Positions 19,191-32,800 of a stretch of 64,000 nt of DNA are shown here, one piece after another. Position numbers and translations under genes: made by a program. Under the pieces are notes generated by a model that was not told where the DNA came from, made no database searches, and was given only the letters and a program-made list of their open reading frames with translations. The stretch's first letter is position 1, and the number at the start of each line of letters is the position of its first letter. This stretch comes from Mastigias papua (taxonomy: Eukaryota; Cnidaria; Scyphozoa; Rhizostomeae; Mastigiidae): the NCBI GenBank assembly GCA_964019165.1, contig OZ025267.1:3621650-3685649 (forward strand), in the 5' to 3' direction.

Positions 19191-22100
19191 ATGATTTGGA
19201 TCGACTTTGTTGACAATACACAGATTGGGTAGCGTAGAATAGCATGAAATGCTAGAAAAAGGTGCTTAAAATAGCTTAGATATCATGACACAATGGTATG
19301 AAATAGCATAAAAATATGGTATAGAAATCGCTTAACTTCATTAAAGAATCTTCGGATTTTGGCTGGGAGCTCTGCTTGTAGGAAATGCTTCTTTGCAGCA
19401 ATTTACAGTAAATTTCCGAATGTCACTGCTTTTCTGGCTTCTGCACTAATTCCAGGATATATCTGTGCACTTAATATTAATTTACTATTTGAGGAAATTA
19501 ATGTTTACTACACGGGTCCAAATTTAAGGTGTATTGCACCTTGCTCTATCAAACGCCATTTAGGGCCTTTCATATGGATGCAAGCCAACATGCTTACCGC
19601 GCTGAAGATTTTACTAAGACTTACCCTATCCGCATTCATTGTTTTAATTATATTTTCTCGTTTGCTCATGTGTTCGTATAAGCAGGTGGCTAGAGCGCTT
19701 GGTGAGAGACTACTTGGGCACGTCCATGATCCCTCTCAGTGCGTGAGGATCTGAATTCTTATTTTGAAATTCGAAGTGTTAGAGAGCAAAGGACCTAGGA
19801 CTTTAGTTCAATTATGGTACTTCTATGTGAAACAATCTATAGCCTTGAATGGCGACAACCCAGATAGGTATATATTAAGCAGAACCTATTGAAACCAGAT
19901 TAATACCCCTTGAATCATAAAGCAGACAGTCGTAGACTTTGAATAAATTCGTCAGAATTGCCTATTCCAGAGCTACGACTGACCTACCCGTAAGGTAGAG
20001 TTGACAAGCAAGGATTTGATTTCAAAGCCTTTGGTTAATTTATAGCTATCTGGATGGCCTCACCAAAGGGTAAATGTGTATTCGCATAGAAGTACAGTCA
20101 AAAATAACAAAATTGGATCCCACAGGGATCAGTCCTAGGTCCTTTGATCTTTAACGTATTCGTTAACATTTTCTAGATTATAACACTATATACTCATGCG
20201 GGATGTCTAGAAAATGATCTCAGTAGGTAATTAGAATTTTGTCAAAGAATGGAATGGTTGCAGACCAAAAAATTCCAGCTATTGTTCCTTATCCTAAACG
20301 AGCAGAGACGACTGTGACTTAACATAGAAGAAAACAAAGAATCTGCAACAGATTGTGTGTTAAATACCTCTGAGTTGAAGTTAACAACAAATTAAAGTTT
20401 AACAAACACGTTAATACGTTATGTTCAAAAGTAAACCAGAAAATCATTGCTGTAAATAGACTCGGCACTTGTGTTTCTAGAGACCAGGCAGTTGTACTTA
20501 TTAACACGGTAGTTCCATCAAACTTCAATTATTGCCCTTTGATCTAGCTACTCCTTAATTAATAAAGGTGCACATAAAGAAATTGACTGTATAAACGTGC
20601 TCTCCGGATACTCTGCGAAGAAAATAAATTCTCCTTTGAAACATTGCCTATTCACAGCGGTAGTTTTTGCATACATGCTAGACACTTGAGGAACTTAAGG
20701 AATACGGGTCTAAAGGGCAATAAATCTTCTTAGCCCATCGTCAGTATGGGAATTTCAGGAAAGAAGTATATAGCTTATAATCTAAGAATTTGAAATTCTT
20801 GCAAACTACCAAGCTAAAGATAAAAGGTTTTGGGCACGAGTCACTACGTGAATAGTCTGTTAGTACTACATAACTTCAATATAGCACGAAATAGTGGGAA
20901 CGTTCTGTGTTGGTCCATCACAAATGGCCAACACATTCAGTTTTCAAAATGAGGATTCAAACAGCTGACTGGAAAAGAAGACTCCTGCAGCAGAATGCGC
21001 CGCTAAATTTTTGTATATTGTGAATATTTGTTTGAAAGCATTTGGTTTGAATTAGTATGTTCTTCTTCCTTTAGTACATATGGATCAAATCAAAATATAG
21101 AAAGAATCAACATGAATAATCTTCCCATGTCGACAATCCAGCTTACAAACATAAACAGAACTGTCTCTTCTCTGCCTGTACACGCATGAATAAAAAATGG
21201 CAGACAGTGTCAACTCAGTAACCTTATTCTCCGAGAAGGAAGTGTTTTTGATGGCATTAACTAAGTTCAATATCCAATAGGATATTTATTAAAATACAAG
21301 AGCAAAATGGCCTTGCACAAGCCTTGATTCTGCTACAAACAAACTTAAATATATTTATACTTACCTTGAAAATAGCCTCTCTCATACTTCATGCGATGCA
21401 TGGCTTACAAAATCACATAACATTATACTTCTGTGGCATTGATTTGAAAACTACAAAGCAAATACTGCCAATTAAATTGCATGGCCGTGTCCATTTGCCA
21501 TGTCAAACATACAACCTCACAACATAGGCCACAAAATCATGTTGTAAAGTACAGTCAATTTGACGAGCAGGAGTAAATTTGAAGTTTCTTCACACCTCAC
21601 AAATGTAGGACCGAAAATACAAAGCTGGAGCAGATCCAATGGATGTATCTTTATTTAGCTACAGAAAAAGATTACCCAGAAAATTAGTCATGCAAATTAC
21701 CTTCTTTTCTTGACAATACCATATCAATTAGCAGCTCGCTCAACCACTGAGTCTCTGTGTAACTGAATGCAGTGTCAAAAGCATTCAACTTCATTGAACT
21801 TGACTTCTTGCTTTTAAAAGTTAACAAATAGATCTCAACTAACAGCCCAACTTCAAAATTTAGCTAACAGAACATTCCCATCATTTCAAAATAAACTAGT
21901 AGTAGACAAAGTTGCTACAATTCTGCCGACATCTTTCTTCAGAGCAAACAGCACGAGGTCTCCCTGACCTTTCTTGACCCAAACGAATATCATGTTTCCT
22001 CCTATTGTGGGGTAATGCAATTGAGAAGTTCAGTATTGTCAAGATTGTTAGCTAATTCCCATGCTGCCCTCGATTGTACGTCCCTGGTGACTCTGCTATC

Positions 22101-22520
22101 AAAAGAGGTCACCAAAGTATCAAGATCATACAAAATTGGTGCCAATTGTCCTCACAGGTCATGATCATTCTTTGTTGAAATCGTCAGCAATTCATAACTC
22201 ACTAGAGACAGAATTCATTGAGGGAAAAAAAGAGAGGCGCCTACTTGTTCGAATCAAATTATATGCGCGAAAACAAACTAAAATCAATTTAACTGCGAAT
22301 AAACTGAGTTTATTACAAGGTACTCTATTTACATAATAACATTAAATAGCTCTCAGAACATCTAGACGTGACATTTACAATGTACAGCCGTAAACAACAA
22401 GCAGATTTATGTTCTATAGGGTAGAAATAAGATAATATAAGGTTTAAGCAATGCAAATATGGCAGGATCTCGCATACGGTATTTGCCACAGACGATACAA
22501 AGCACAAAAAATAAAGCATC
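19191..22520. other. Gene-poor region
   Basis: No supported gene or complete element in about 3.3 kb. A short stretch near 20120-20320 (CCACAGGGATCAGTCCTAGG, then AACGTATTCGTTAAC) recalls the GVPQGSVLGP / IFVN block of a non-LTR reverse transcriptase, so a decayed retroelement fragment is possible there. Stops interrupt it in all frames. Confidence 0.4.
20110..20330 (+). pseudogene. Possible decayed non-LTR reverse transcriptase fragment
   Basis: The sequence around 20115-20160 reads like a degraded G-V/I-PQGSVLGPL-x-F-x-x-x-VN RT motif (GGATCCCACAGGGATCAGTC, CTAGGTCCTTTGATCTTTAA) with a stop in the middle, followed by a segment resembling the thumb region. Frameshifts and stops are frequent. 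The call rests on one motif. Confidence 0.35.
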
Positions 22521-22523
22521 ATA

Positions 22524-23079
22524 CATGTCATTTTTGCAAGGAACCGCTCTATAAGGAACCTACACCAAGAAGGCAAAAGAAAAGTTAAGGAACGTAAGGC
22601 AAAATCAGTTAAAAAGTTTGCAATGTCGAATATTGTTGTCACTGCAAACAATCGAGAATCAGGGGGTCACTTCCATTCATTCCATCAATCCATCAATCCA
22701 TCTAGCAGTGTTTCATACGGTGATCTGCGTTGAATCGTAAGGTATCTACAGTATACGATGTCCCATGTCCTAGATACGATTCCGTACGTTGGGGAGTGCC
22801 CGGTAGAGAGGTATGGTGGCCAGTTTCTTGCCACTGAATACCCATTTGCTGCTGGGTGGACAGTGAGCGAGCAACCCAACTATGATCCGAGGGTTCGGCT
22901 GAAGCCATCGATGTTCCACTCAGCAGTCAAGCGTTCTAACCACTTGGCCTCTCGCCCATTGCAGTAAAAAGTAAGGAACTATTAAGGAGCTTTTAGTACT
23001 ACAATTTCCTCAAAAGAGCTCCAAGAATAGGAAAGCTATCAGAACTAGGCCTTGGGCTAGGTTCCTTACAAAAAACGTG
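22524..23079. mobile_element. MITE family 1 copy split by a SINE
   Basis: Left end CATGTCATTTTTGCAAGGAA, with the GGAACCTAC and AGAAGGCAAAAGAAAAGTTA modules; right end GGTTCCTTACAAAAAACGTG. The right half (22975-23079) matches the complete copy at about 5228-5337 module by module: AAGGAACTATTAAGGA, TTAGTACTA, GAACTAGGCC, GCTAGGTTCCTTA. About 300 bases between the halves are foreign (see the SINE entry). Confidence 0.75.
22672..22966 (-). mobile_element. tRNA-derived SINE nested in a MITE
   Basis: On the minus strand the element starts near 22962 with GAGAGGCCAAGTGGTTAGAA, a good A box of a Ser/Leu-type tRNA. It continues with ACTGCTGAGTGGAACATCGA and a weak B-box region (CAGCCGAACCC). The body includes ACTGTCCACCCAGCAG and CTCCCCAACGTACGGAAT. 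It ends in a short (GATG/GATT)n tail at about 22675-22705. The body matches the right part of the element at 62317-62985, showing it is a family. Confidence 0.7.
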
Positions 23080-23869
23080 CCTACTTAACGTCAAATAGGA
23101 AAATTTCAACGGTTTAACCAGTTCAACTGTATCTACACACAATTTAGCAGTGGGCAACAGAACTTCATTTCACGGGATGTAACTAACCAAAAAGTATTGA
23201 CGAATCGAATTCTAAACTAAACGTCAAAACATGTGAGTACGTATCAAAGGCTAGATACATAGACAACATCACAACAAAAGCTCAAAACCAGGCACTACAG
23301 GCACATTATGAATGGTAAATTTGATAAAACTGCACATTATATTAAATGATATTTACCTATGAACAGAAAAAGATATGAAGTAACCATAAAATCAGATTTA
23401 GGACAAAAATATGTTGTGATTGTATCTACGGCATAGTACAACTACTGACAGGAGAGTGTGATGAGCATGGGTAAATGAATTTTGAGGTTGAAATATAGAT
23501 CATCCAGCGATCAAAATAAACTCTCCCCTAAAAACACGAAGGAACAGGTAATGATAAAGATTTCAAGCATTAGTGGATACAAACTTTTTAAAAAGATATA
23601 ATGGAGCGTAAACTGCTATATAAGAGAAAATGCAGACACAAAAAAACAGCCAATCGAAAACTTGCTCACTTTTACTTCAGCAGCCCAAAAAGAAACAAAC
23701 AGATACCGAGACGGCAAGAAAGTATCTGGAGCCCTAGCTTTATCCTCTAGACATAAAATATGGACGACACCTAAACATTATAATTGTAGCGAAAGATTTA
23801 CAAAGTACATATATTACTCAAGCTTCTATATATGAATATGAACAACTATCAATGGCTGGTACCATAACG
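23080..23869. other. Intergenic, nothing recognised
   Basis: AT-rich sequence between two MITEs; no open frame with support, no repeat recognised. Confidence 0.4.
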
Positions 23870-23871
23870 TA

Positions 23872-24210
23872 CAGTGCATCCTCGTTTATACGAGCCTCGT
23901 TTATACGAACCTCGTTTACCCAAACTTTGGTTATCCCAACCTCATTTTCGGTCTAACAGAAACTCAGATCAAGCAAAATCAATCAGACACGGTACTCAAG
24001 CAAAACTGTCCTATCTCAGTACATATCATACAAACCATGTACTAGGCATCATCAGGGACATAACCGTTGAAAGTGGCTGACAGCTTTAGTTTTTCGTTTT
24101 TAAGACTAATCCCTGTGTTTAAAACGAAAACAAGATCGGAATTTTTCACTTATCCAAACAGCTTGCTGAAAATTTGAGTTCGTTTAAATCGGACGAACAA
24201 GGAGGCACTG
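23872..24210. mobile_element. Pogo/Tigger-like MITE (339 bp, TA duplication)
   Basis: Left end CAGTGCATCCTCGTTTATAC and right end, reverse complemented, CAGTGCCTCCTTGTTCGTCC form imperfect TIRs followed by CGAAC/ACGAG modules. TA occurs on both sides (23870-23871 and 24211-24212). CAGTG... termini with TA duplication are typical of pogo/Tigger elements. Confidence 0.8.
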
Positions 24211-24212
24211 TA

Positions 24213-25360
24213 GCAAATAAAAACTTGTAAATGTCTCTATCAAATTGCTACACGATAGACAATGACCGATATCCAGTGGTTTACTGTTAGGATCAATCAT
24301 CGACTCGATAATATTTATATTGCTAAAATTGGCCTCAAGAAAACTTCAGTCTTTCCTGGAAAAACAGTGCGTACACAGTGGAGCACCGAATTAGAACATA
24401 TCACGTGGTTGTTCAATGCACACAACTAGATCCAAGTCACAATCTTATAGAAATCATGCTCTGGGGACACACGAGACGCCTATGAAAACACCAAAGCTGA
24501 TCGGTTTTCAAGTTGCACTGAGTGACTTGAAAAAGTAATCACCAGTCAACCACGCCATAAATAGACAGAATGCATTTGGGCTCTACTAATAAAAGGACAG
24601 CACCGCTTGACCATAAACGATCCCTACGCAACACAACATTGGAAAATAACTTATAGAAACAACCACATCTGAAAGCACATTTTGCATCACCTCACAGGAG
24701 TAAATCACCTCACATGCGTGAGAATAAAATACAAAAGTCACCGACGTATACTTCCAAGTATCGACGTAGTTCTGCATAAGTTATATTTATTTAAGACCTT
24801 CGTTCTTTGAATTCGGACAAACTGTACTGTAAATTTTTTGGCAAACGCCTTGTGAGACTTAGCAACCTCTTCTTTCAAACAATCTGCCCAATACGAAAAA
24901 TTCGGTGGTCTCTGCGCCCGCACAATTATCGTTTACAAATTAAATTAATATTTCTGCGTAATCATAATAGTAACAAACACTCTGTAGCCAAAATAAATAT
25001 ATGCATAATCAAACGCATTTCTATAATGGTTGAGCACCAATGAACTGGATATATGTACCAATCTGCATTACCTGTGACGATTTATGGTGTGAATATTCGA
25101 CTAACATTTGACCTAGTTTTGTATCTTGCAGAAAGAAGCTAATACCTCAAGGCAGGCTATTGGCAAGGTTCATTTCGTGCAGCCATTCCAACAAAAAATG
25201 CATGCAAGCTGACGCAAATAAAGAGATGCTACTACAGCCGAAGTCCTTGGCAACGCCGAGCAGCGATCTAAAATAAGATAAAAGAAAAGCTGGCTGTCAA
25301 CAGGGAGCCTATTAGAAAAACGCTTGTACAATAATTGACACTATGACAATAATGCAGTAC
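24213..25360. other. Intergenic, nothing recognised
   Basis: No gene or complete element supported. Short frames at 24586-24777 and 24807-25043 lack family features. Confidence 0.4.
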
Positions 25361-25366
25361 TGGGTA

Positions 25367-25760
25367 ATAGAGGTGTGCAAATCCAATCCAGATCCAATCC
25401 GAATCTGAGTCCGATCAGATTCATTTGGATTTCGGGAAAAATATTTGTTTCGGGTAGGACTGGAACAGTTATTTCGTTGTCGGTCGTGTCGGATCGAATT
25501 TCGATTATCAATTTCAAAATTAAATAAGTTAATCATTTTTGCTGTATTTTATTAATTATATATATATTTATGGAATACACACTTCTACTTTATTGAGAAA
25601 TTTATTTCATTGAAGGATTCTTTGGATCAGGATTCTCTATCAAAACTCGGATCGGATTGGACTCGGATCAGACAATTTTGAATCGGATCTGATTCGGACT
25701 TTAAACACAGGCCAATCATAGGATTGATAACGTCTAATCAGATTCGATGCACACCTCTAT
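25367..25760. mobile_element. MITE with ATAGAGGTGTGC termini and 6-bp duplication (394 bp)
   Basis: Perfect 12-bp terminal inverted repeat ATAGAGGTGTGC / GCACACCTCTAT. TGGGTA occurs exactly on both sides (25361-25366 and 25761-25766). The interior has many GGATC/GATCCGAAT modules in both orientations. The termini resemble hAT elements (which make 8-bp duplications), but the exact repeat here is 6 bp. Confidence 0.85.
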
Positions 25761-25866
25761 TGGGTATCCACTCGTGCTCAGTGCTATTTAATACGTAGCT
25801 CTATACAAGTACCATATATTCTACAGCAGGCAAACAGTAGCTGGCAGTAACCTGGCATATATAACT

Positions 25867-25882
25867 ACCCCCCCCCCCCCCC
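25867..25882 (+). repeat. Poly(C) tract
   Basis: A run of about 15 C in otherwise AT-rich sequence. Confidence 0.9.
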
Positions 25883-26001
25883 ATAAAACGTTTCTACATG
25901 ATCGATAAGGCCATCAAATAGTTTCTCAAAGTCTGCCTCGTTGTTAATAAGCTGCATCTTCATCCTGTGAAGGCTAATACATGTGCTTATAACAGTAAAT
26001 A

Positions 26002-26344
26002 CACGTTTTTTTATAAGAAAAACACTTTTTTCCTGAGGCTCAATTTTCTTAACTTTTCATGAATTTGAGGCTGAGATTTTCTTAAGATTTTCTTAACTTT
26101 TGCAGGAATAAAACTGGCTGAAACAGGCTACTCTGTATTTGTTGGGCCACCATAAGTCTCGATCTTTGTACGAGAGTTTGCAAAAATGAGCAAATATCCA
26201 TTTCTGGCATGTAAAGAGGATGAACTGTAATTTTCTCAGCATTTTCTTGAACTTGAGCCTTGTGATTTTCTTAGGATTTTCTTAAGATTTTGGCCATTTG
26301 AGCCTCATTTTCTTATAAACTTTTTTCTTATAAAAAAACACGTG
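26002..26344. mobile_element. MITE, family 2 (343 bp, TA duplication)
   Basis: Left end CACGTTTTTTTATAAGAAAA, right end reverse complement CACGTGTTTTTTTATAAGAA; TA at 26000-26001 and 26345-26346. The interior is built of TTTTCTTAA(G/C)TTTT and GAGGCTCAA modules. Its ends are close to those of family 1 (CACGCTTTTTTATAAGG), so the two families probably share a transposase source. Confidence 0.8.
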
Positions 26345-26833
26345 TATATAAGAACCTACTTTATTGAAGGTCATCCTAAAGTAGATTGTTACTGGCAAAG
26401 GCACTTTGATTATTTTTAATGTATAAAGGCTCCTATTACAAGGTTAATTTATTTAACTTTTATGAATGTACAAACTATGAATTCTGCTGCTTTAACTGGC
26501 TTTTAGAATTCCTACCGGCAAGGCTATGTCAAAATTATCTCCTGTTGGATTATATCAAGTGCTGAACACACAATAATTGAAACCCTGTGTGATGATTTTA
26601 CCTCATTTCCGAGTCTGATAGTCTTCAAAATCAAAGATCAACTTTAACATCTTGCAATAACATCTTTTATCAAACTGAAACAGGCTCTTACTTACAAAGT
26701 GCATAAATCAAGGAAACAGCTAGTCGGTTTTTATTTCTGTAGGTTATAATATACCAGGATCCAACGCACAACAATCCAACTAAAGGCACTGTACTTACAT
26801 GTCATAACAGTGTGATATAACTTGCTCCATCCA
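26345..26833. other. 3' flank of the KLHL gene
   Basis: Downstream of the KLHL stop codon on the minus strand. No other feature recognised; probably contains its 3' untranslated region. Confidence 0.4.
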
Positions 26834-29800
26834 TCAGTTATATTTGATAGCAACAGCACAGGCACCGGCTCTCGGTATTGTAAGGGAGGCAACCGGCTCC
26901 CAGGTATTCTCCTCCGCATCGTAGGATTCAACTGCCGATAAATATTTATTGCCATCGTAACCACCAACGGAATAGAGGCGATCTCCAAGTGCAGCCAGCC
27001 CAACTGCATCCCTACAGTTTCTCATCTGCGCGACGAGTGACCACTGGTCAGCCAATGGGTCATATCTCTCAACGCAGTTAAACTGTTGTGACACAAAGTC
27101 CTTTGATATATCTAGACTGCATGGTGAATCGTGACCACCGAGCGCGTACAAATAGCCATTCAAAACTGCGACACCGACTCCTGGAACGCAAAGAAAAACT
27201 TGTTTACTTTGTCGAAGGTGACCATCTCCTAATGAAATTGAAGTAAATTACTGTATGTAAGCTCTAGTGTTTCCTTAATAGACTGAGAAATGAGAATGCT
27301 GGTGTCAATTAGAGTAAATGATACTTTGTCGAGGAGCTACGAACAGCGGATATTATCTTTGGAGAAACAAGCTGAGAACCTGCAACGCATTATCGAATCA
27401 CAACGTCGCTGGCCATTGCGAGGGAATACAAAACAATTATGACCGAAAGCGAAAGAAAAGTGCAATCAAAACTAAAAGTGAAGAAACCAAAACACAGAAA
27501 GTAGAACCAACAAAAATCACAGAAAGCAGGGAAAGGAAGAAACAAAATAGCGAAAATGTTTCCACCATCGGGTTACACTATATGGGATCATTTTATGATC
27601 TGCTACAAAAACTGTTTCAAGAAATTGCATTCACATTGCACCGGTACAGCCTTTGCTTGATCCGTATAGGTACAGCAGCGCTCCTCTTTCGTAGCAGGTA
27701 TGAAAGTTGTATCCGTTAGTCCAACAAGTCTTGTATCGGATCATTTGCACGCGTGCAAACGGAAAGGTGATCGGATACAACTTCTGTAGTGAATCAAACA
27801 GTGACCCGATGCAGTGCAAAAGGGGTCCTAAATAGACTGAGTGAACAAGGTTCTATTTCTGATTTGGCTGTAGAGGATCTGCACCAGAAAACCATAAGTA
27901 GTGGTCAAGTGTGGCCTCGCTATATCTTGTTTATAACAATGAAATATCGCAATTGCGTAGCGCTACAATATTTGTTCATAAATACTGGTGCAGAACATTG
28001 CCAGGATAGTTCGTGCATGTTTCCATAAGGTCGCTTGAATCGTTGGGATCGCTGGAGTCGTTCACAGCGATCCAAGCGATCTACAAAAAGTGGAGGGGCA
28101 ATAGCCCCACTCCCCTTCTCCACCATCCAATGAGTGGCCCGTTCATATACTCGAGTCCGCTACACCTCGACCTCACCGTGTTGTCATTGGGTACCAATTG
28201 GCTCTTGGGAGGATAGTAAGCAAGCATCCAGACAAACTTCGAGTCATTCGCTTGTCGCATGACAGACGAGTGCTCTAAGAATCATACTCATCCCTTTGAT
28301 ATTCATCCATATATAAAGATGAAGATATGCTAATAAAAATAGGAACGCTCATCCCAAACAGGCGGTTATATGAAGAGGTAACACGGATTAGGCTTTTAGC
28401 TTGCTTCAGCGCTTCAACATCCGATTCTTTTGCTTGCTCATCGACAGTACCGTTATGGAAACTGATTATAGAAATCTCATAATACTAAATTCTATCGATG
28501 AACTACGAAATGTGAAGAAGCTGCGACCTGATAAGGATAAGATTGTTTCCTACGCTGCTAAAGAGTATGGCCTAGACGAAGCACAGGCTACCGAAGCCCT
28601 GGAAAACTTAGTGAATAAAAAGCTAGTTTTCCTAAAAAGTACCGCTGCTGGCCAAGAATCGTACTTCATCAATAAAGACACTGGTATCAATAACATGGGA
28701 AATGAAAAACCATCGAAGTCACAACGTGACAGAGGCATGCATGAGTGGGCTTCGGGTTCCAGTAGTCATAATGTCAATCCGACGAATGCAGTAGATACGG
28801 ATAACACTGTCGTGAATCAAAAACAACACACACCTTCATTAGAAAATACGAGCGTTTTCTGCATTTTGGGGCAATTTAGTGGCATCATCAATAACTTAAG
28901 TCAACAGCTTCAGGAAGAAAGAACTCTTAACAGGTCATTAGCTGTAGAGAACCTTAACCTGAAAATAAGATTGGAAAAATTACTTTTCGAAAATGGCAAA
29001 GAAGAAGAGCAACTTGTAAGAAAACCGAACAATTTGGAAACGAATGAAATTCTTAAAAAGTATGGATCGAATCGTACATCTGAATGCGAAACTCAAGCAA
29101 GGGCTACAACGATGCAAACACCCCCCCTGGACAACATCAGTCTCGTGGGAGGCAAGGATGCGCAAATCTACCCTATGGAAAACAACAGGCGACTCGCACA
29201 GCAAAGTTTTTCGGTTCAGCTGAAAGAAGTCCAAGCTTTTAAACATCAAGAGTACTTACTACACAAATCAAAAGAATGCACAATGGAAGATAGTAGCAAT
29301 GTAAACGAGGAAGATAAAAAAACAGCTAGCAAAAAACAACAACAAAAGAGAACAGATAACGTTAATAAGTACTATGGCAACAGCAAAGGATCAAGACAAC
29401 CAAAGAGGAATAGCAGAAAAGCAAACAACAACAACAACAACAACAACAGCTACAACGATCAAAATTATAAGAGCAACAAAAAGTCCGCCAATAAGCCAAA
29501 GCCTGAAGCCAAAAAGAGGGTGCTCCTCCTTGGCGACTCACATGTTCGACGGGTAGATGAATCAAAATCTCTCCCTGAGTATTTTATTGCAAAAGGCATT
29601 GGAGGTCTCAGAAGTGAGCAGCTGGTTTCTAAACATAGAGGAACCATTAATAGTGAGCTTCAGAAGGTCGATGAGATTATAGTCCACATTGGTAGCAACG
29701 ATATTAGTAAAGGAATGAAAAAAGAAAGAGTTGTGGACAACATCGATAAGGCTTGCAGGAAATTCAGGGATGTCAATCCCAACATTGAGGTATCTGTATC

Positions 29801-32800
29801 TTCCATATTTCTTCAAAAGTATGATACTCCGAAAAATTTGGAAATAGTCGAGACAAATGCGGCTCTACAAAGACACTGCCTTTCTAACGGATGGGATTTT
29901 ATTAACCATTCAAACATTGCTTTCAAACATATAGACAAGGGTGGTATGCATCTCACCCCAGAGGGAAATAGTATATTTTCGAAAAATCTTAGCATTCGTG
30001 CAATACGTGGGTGATGAGCAAGTTAGAGGAGAGAAGGCTGATGTTAGTACTCCAAGGCTTGCTACCCACGGCTGTGAAATCGAAAGCAAGTGTCATCAGC
30101 GCACAGTATCTAGAAAAGGCCTAAAAATGGCGTCCCTTAATATAAATGGTCTTAGAAGCCACCTAGATGAAATAAAAGTGCTCATGCATGACATGAAAAT
30201 CGATATATTAGCCTTAAATGAGACTAAACTAGATAGTTCAATTGATCAGCAGATTACTCATATCTCTGGATATAGTCAACAGCGTCTTGATAGATCGAGA
30301 TTCGGCGGGGGTATCTCAATATATGTCAGAAATACTATTACATTTATTCATAGGAAAGACGTACCACTGGAAGATCTGGAATTACTCTGCATTGAAGTTC
30401 AACCACCAAAATGCAGGCCGTTCTTGGTTTTAACGTGGTATAGACCACCAAACAGCCCGGTTGCTATATTTAGCAAAGCTGAAAAAGTTCTATCATACCT
30501 TGATAAGGAAGGTAAAGAGATGATACTTATGGGAGATACTAACTGTGATCTATCCCAAGAAATAGCCTGCCTGTCTCTCTCTGAAAATTCTAGGCATATT
30601 AGTAATCTGTATGATCTATTCAGTCTAAAGCAGATTATAAACGAGCCAACTAGGGTAACGCTCACTACATCAACTCTAATCGATCATATATCTACATCCT
30701 GTATCGATAACATACTAGAGTCAGGAGTGCATAAAGTATCAATGAGTGACCACTACATGGTCTTTTGTAAACGCAAAATAAATGCCGGACTTGGCGGGCA
30801 CAAGATGGTTGTAACTAGAAACATGAAGCATTTTAACGAAAGTGCATTTTTGGCTGATATCTCTAGTATCGATTGGGAGCTGGTTGTTAATAAGACTGAT
30901 GACGTTAATGTCATGGTTGAGAAATGGTCATCCCTCTTCTCTGCAGTGATAGAAAAGCATGCTCCCACAAGAGAAATGAGAGTTTCTGATCAGAACTCTC
31001 CATGGATAAACACGGAGATAAAACTGCTTATGAAGTCAAGAGATAAACTAAAAAAAGCCGCAGTTAAAAATAAATCTTCCTCTCTTATGGAAGACTATAG
31101 GAAAGTTCGGAATAGGGTGAATAGCCTTAATATTTTGCTAAAGCAGCAGTATTTTGTGGATAAGATCAGTGAAAATAAAGGTAATATGAAAGAATGCTGG
31201 AAAATAACTAGCAAGCTTTTAAATAAATGCAGTAAATCCACAAATATCACTTACATTAAAGATGGGGATATTGAAATCAGAGAGAAGAGGGAAATATCCA
31301 ATACGATGAATAATTATTTTTGTTCAGTGGGAGAAGATCTTGCAAAAAATGTTGAGAAATCTTCAAACCCTCTCCTGACGGGCAAATACACTGTAAATCA
31401 AACTGCCGTCTGTTTTGAATTTAAAGAGGTCGAGTGCACACATATTAGAGATGCCATATGCAAGATGAAGACATCAAAGGGCTCTGGAAATGACAAGATC
31501 TCTAGCTACTTTTTAAAAATTTCCCTGCCATTCATTACCAAGTCACTATGCTGCATCTTTAATAAATCAATACTAAAATGTGTCTTCCCTGCCCAATGGA
31601 AGATTGCAAGAGTCACTCCCATTTTTAAAGAAGGAGATAAAAACGCAAAATCGAATTATAGACCAATATCAGTTCTCCCTGTAATATCGCGGCTCTTTGA
31701 AAAGTTAGTTTACAACCAGCTATATGAATATATGAGCACTAATGGCCTCATAGCATCCTGTCAATCTGGTTTTAGGGCCCATCATTCTACAACAACAGCT
31801 CTGTTAAAATGTACTGATGATTGGCTAAATGGTGTAGATGCTGGAAAATATGCAGGGGTCGTATTCGTAGACTTAAAGAAAGCCTTTGACACAGTTGATC
31901 ACGGAATTCTTCTTCAAAAGCTCGCACACTATGGTGTTCAGGGCCACGAGCTAGAGTGGTTTAAGTCATACCTGTCAAAGCGCACTCAGTTCACAAGAGT
32001 CAACGGCTGCGACTCCAGAGTCCAAAGTATAAGCCTAGGAGTACCTCTGGGTTCATGTCTTGGACCCCTGCTATTTTCAATCTACATCAATGATCTCCCT
32101 ATGGTCATCGATAATGCTAAAGTTTATATGTACGCTGATGACACTTGTATAAGCTTCCAAGCTGATAGCGTTGCTAAGCTAAATGAGGGATTAAACAAGG
32201 ACCTTGAAGCTTTGGATTCATGGCTCAGTGGTAATATACTGTCCCTGAACGTAGCCAAAACGCAGTCAATGACCATTTCAACAAAGCACAAGCAAGCTGC
32301 ATTAGAAAAGAAAAATGAACAACTTTGTCTGCAAATGCGCAATGAAACCCTAGGAGCTGTTCAAAACGCCAAGTATCTAGGAGTTCACATTGATAATTCT
32401 CTTGACTGGAAGAAGCATATTCAGGAAACATCTAAAAAAATTTCACGATCTCTTGGTATGTTAAAATATGCAAAAAGATATCTTCCTTTCCATGCGCTTA
32501 AAAATCTCTACACCAGTGTCATTGATCCTAGCTTCCGGTACTGCTGTTCTGTGTGGGGTGTGTGTGGTGCAGCCGAAATCCACCAGCTACAGAAACTTCA
32601 AAATCGAGCTGCCCGAATCATCACCGGTAGCAATTACGATGCCCCTAGTAAACCATTAATAGAAAGTTTGGGTTGGAAAACGATTAATGATATGATACAG
32701 TTTGAATCGCGAGTTATGGTATTCAAATCATTAAATCGGCTCACCCCACAATACCTCTCAGACCTGTTTGTGGCAAACTCCACCAATCCCTCATACAACC

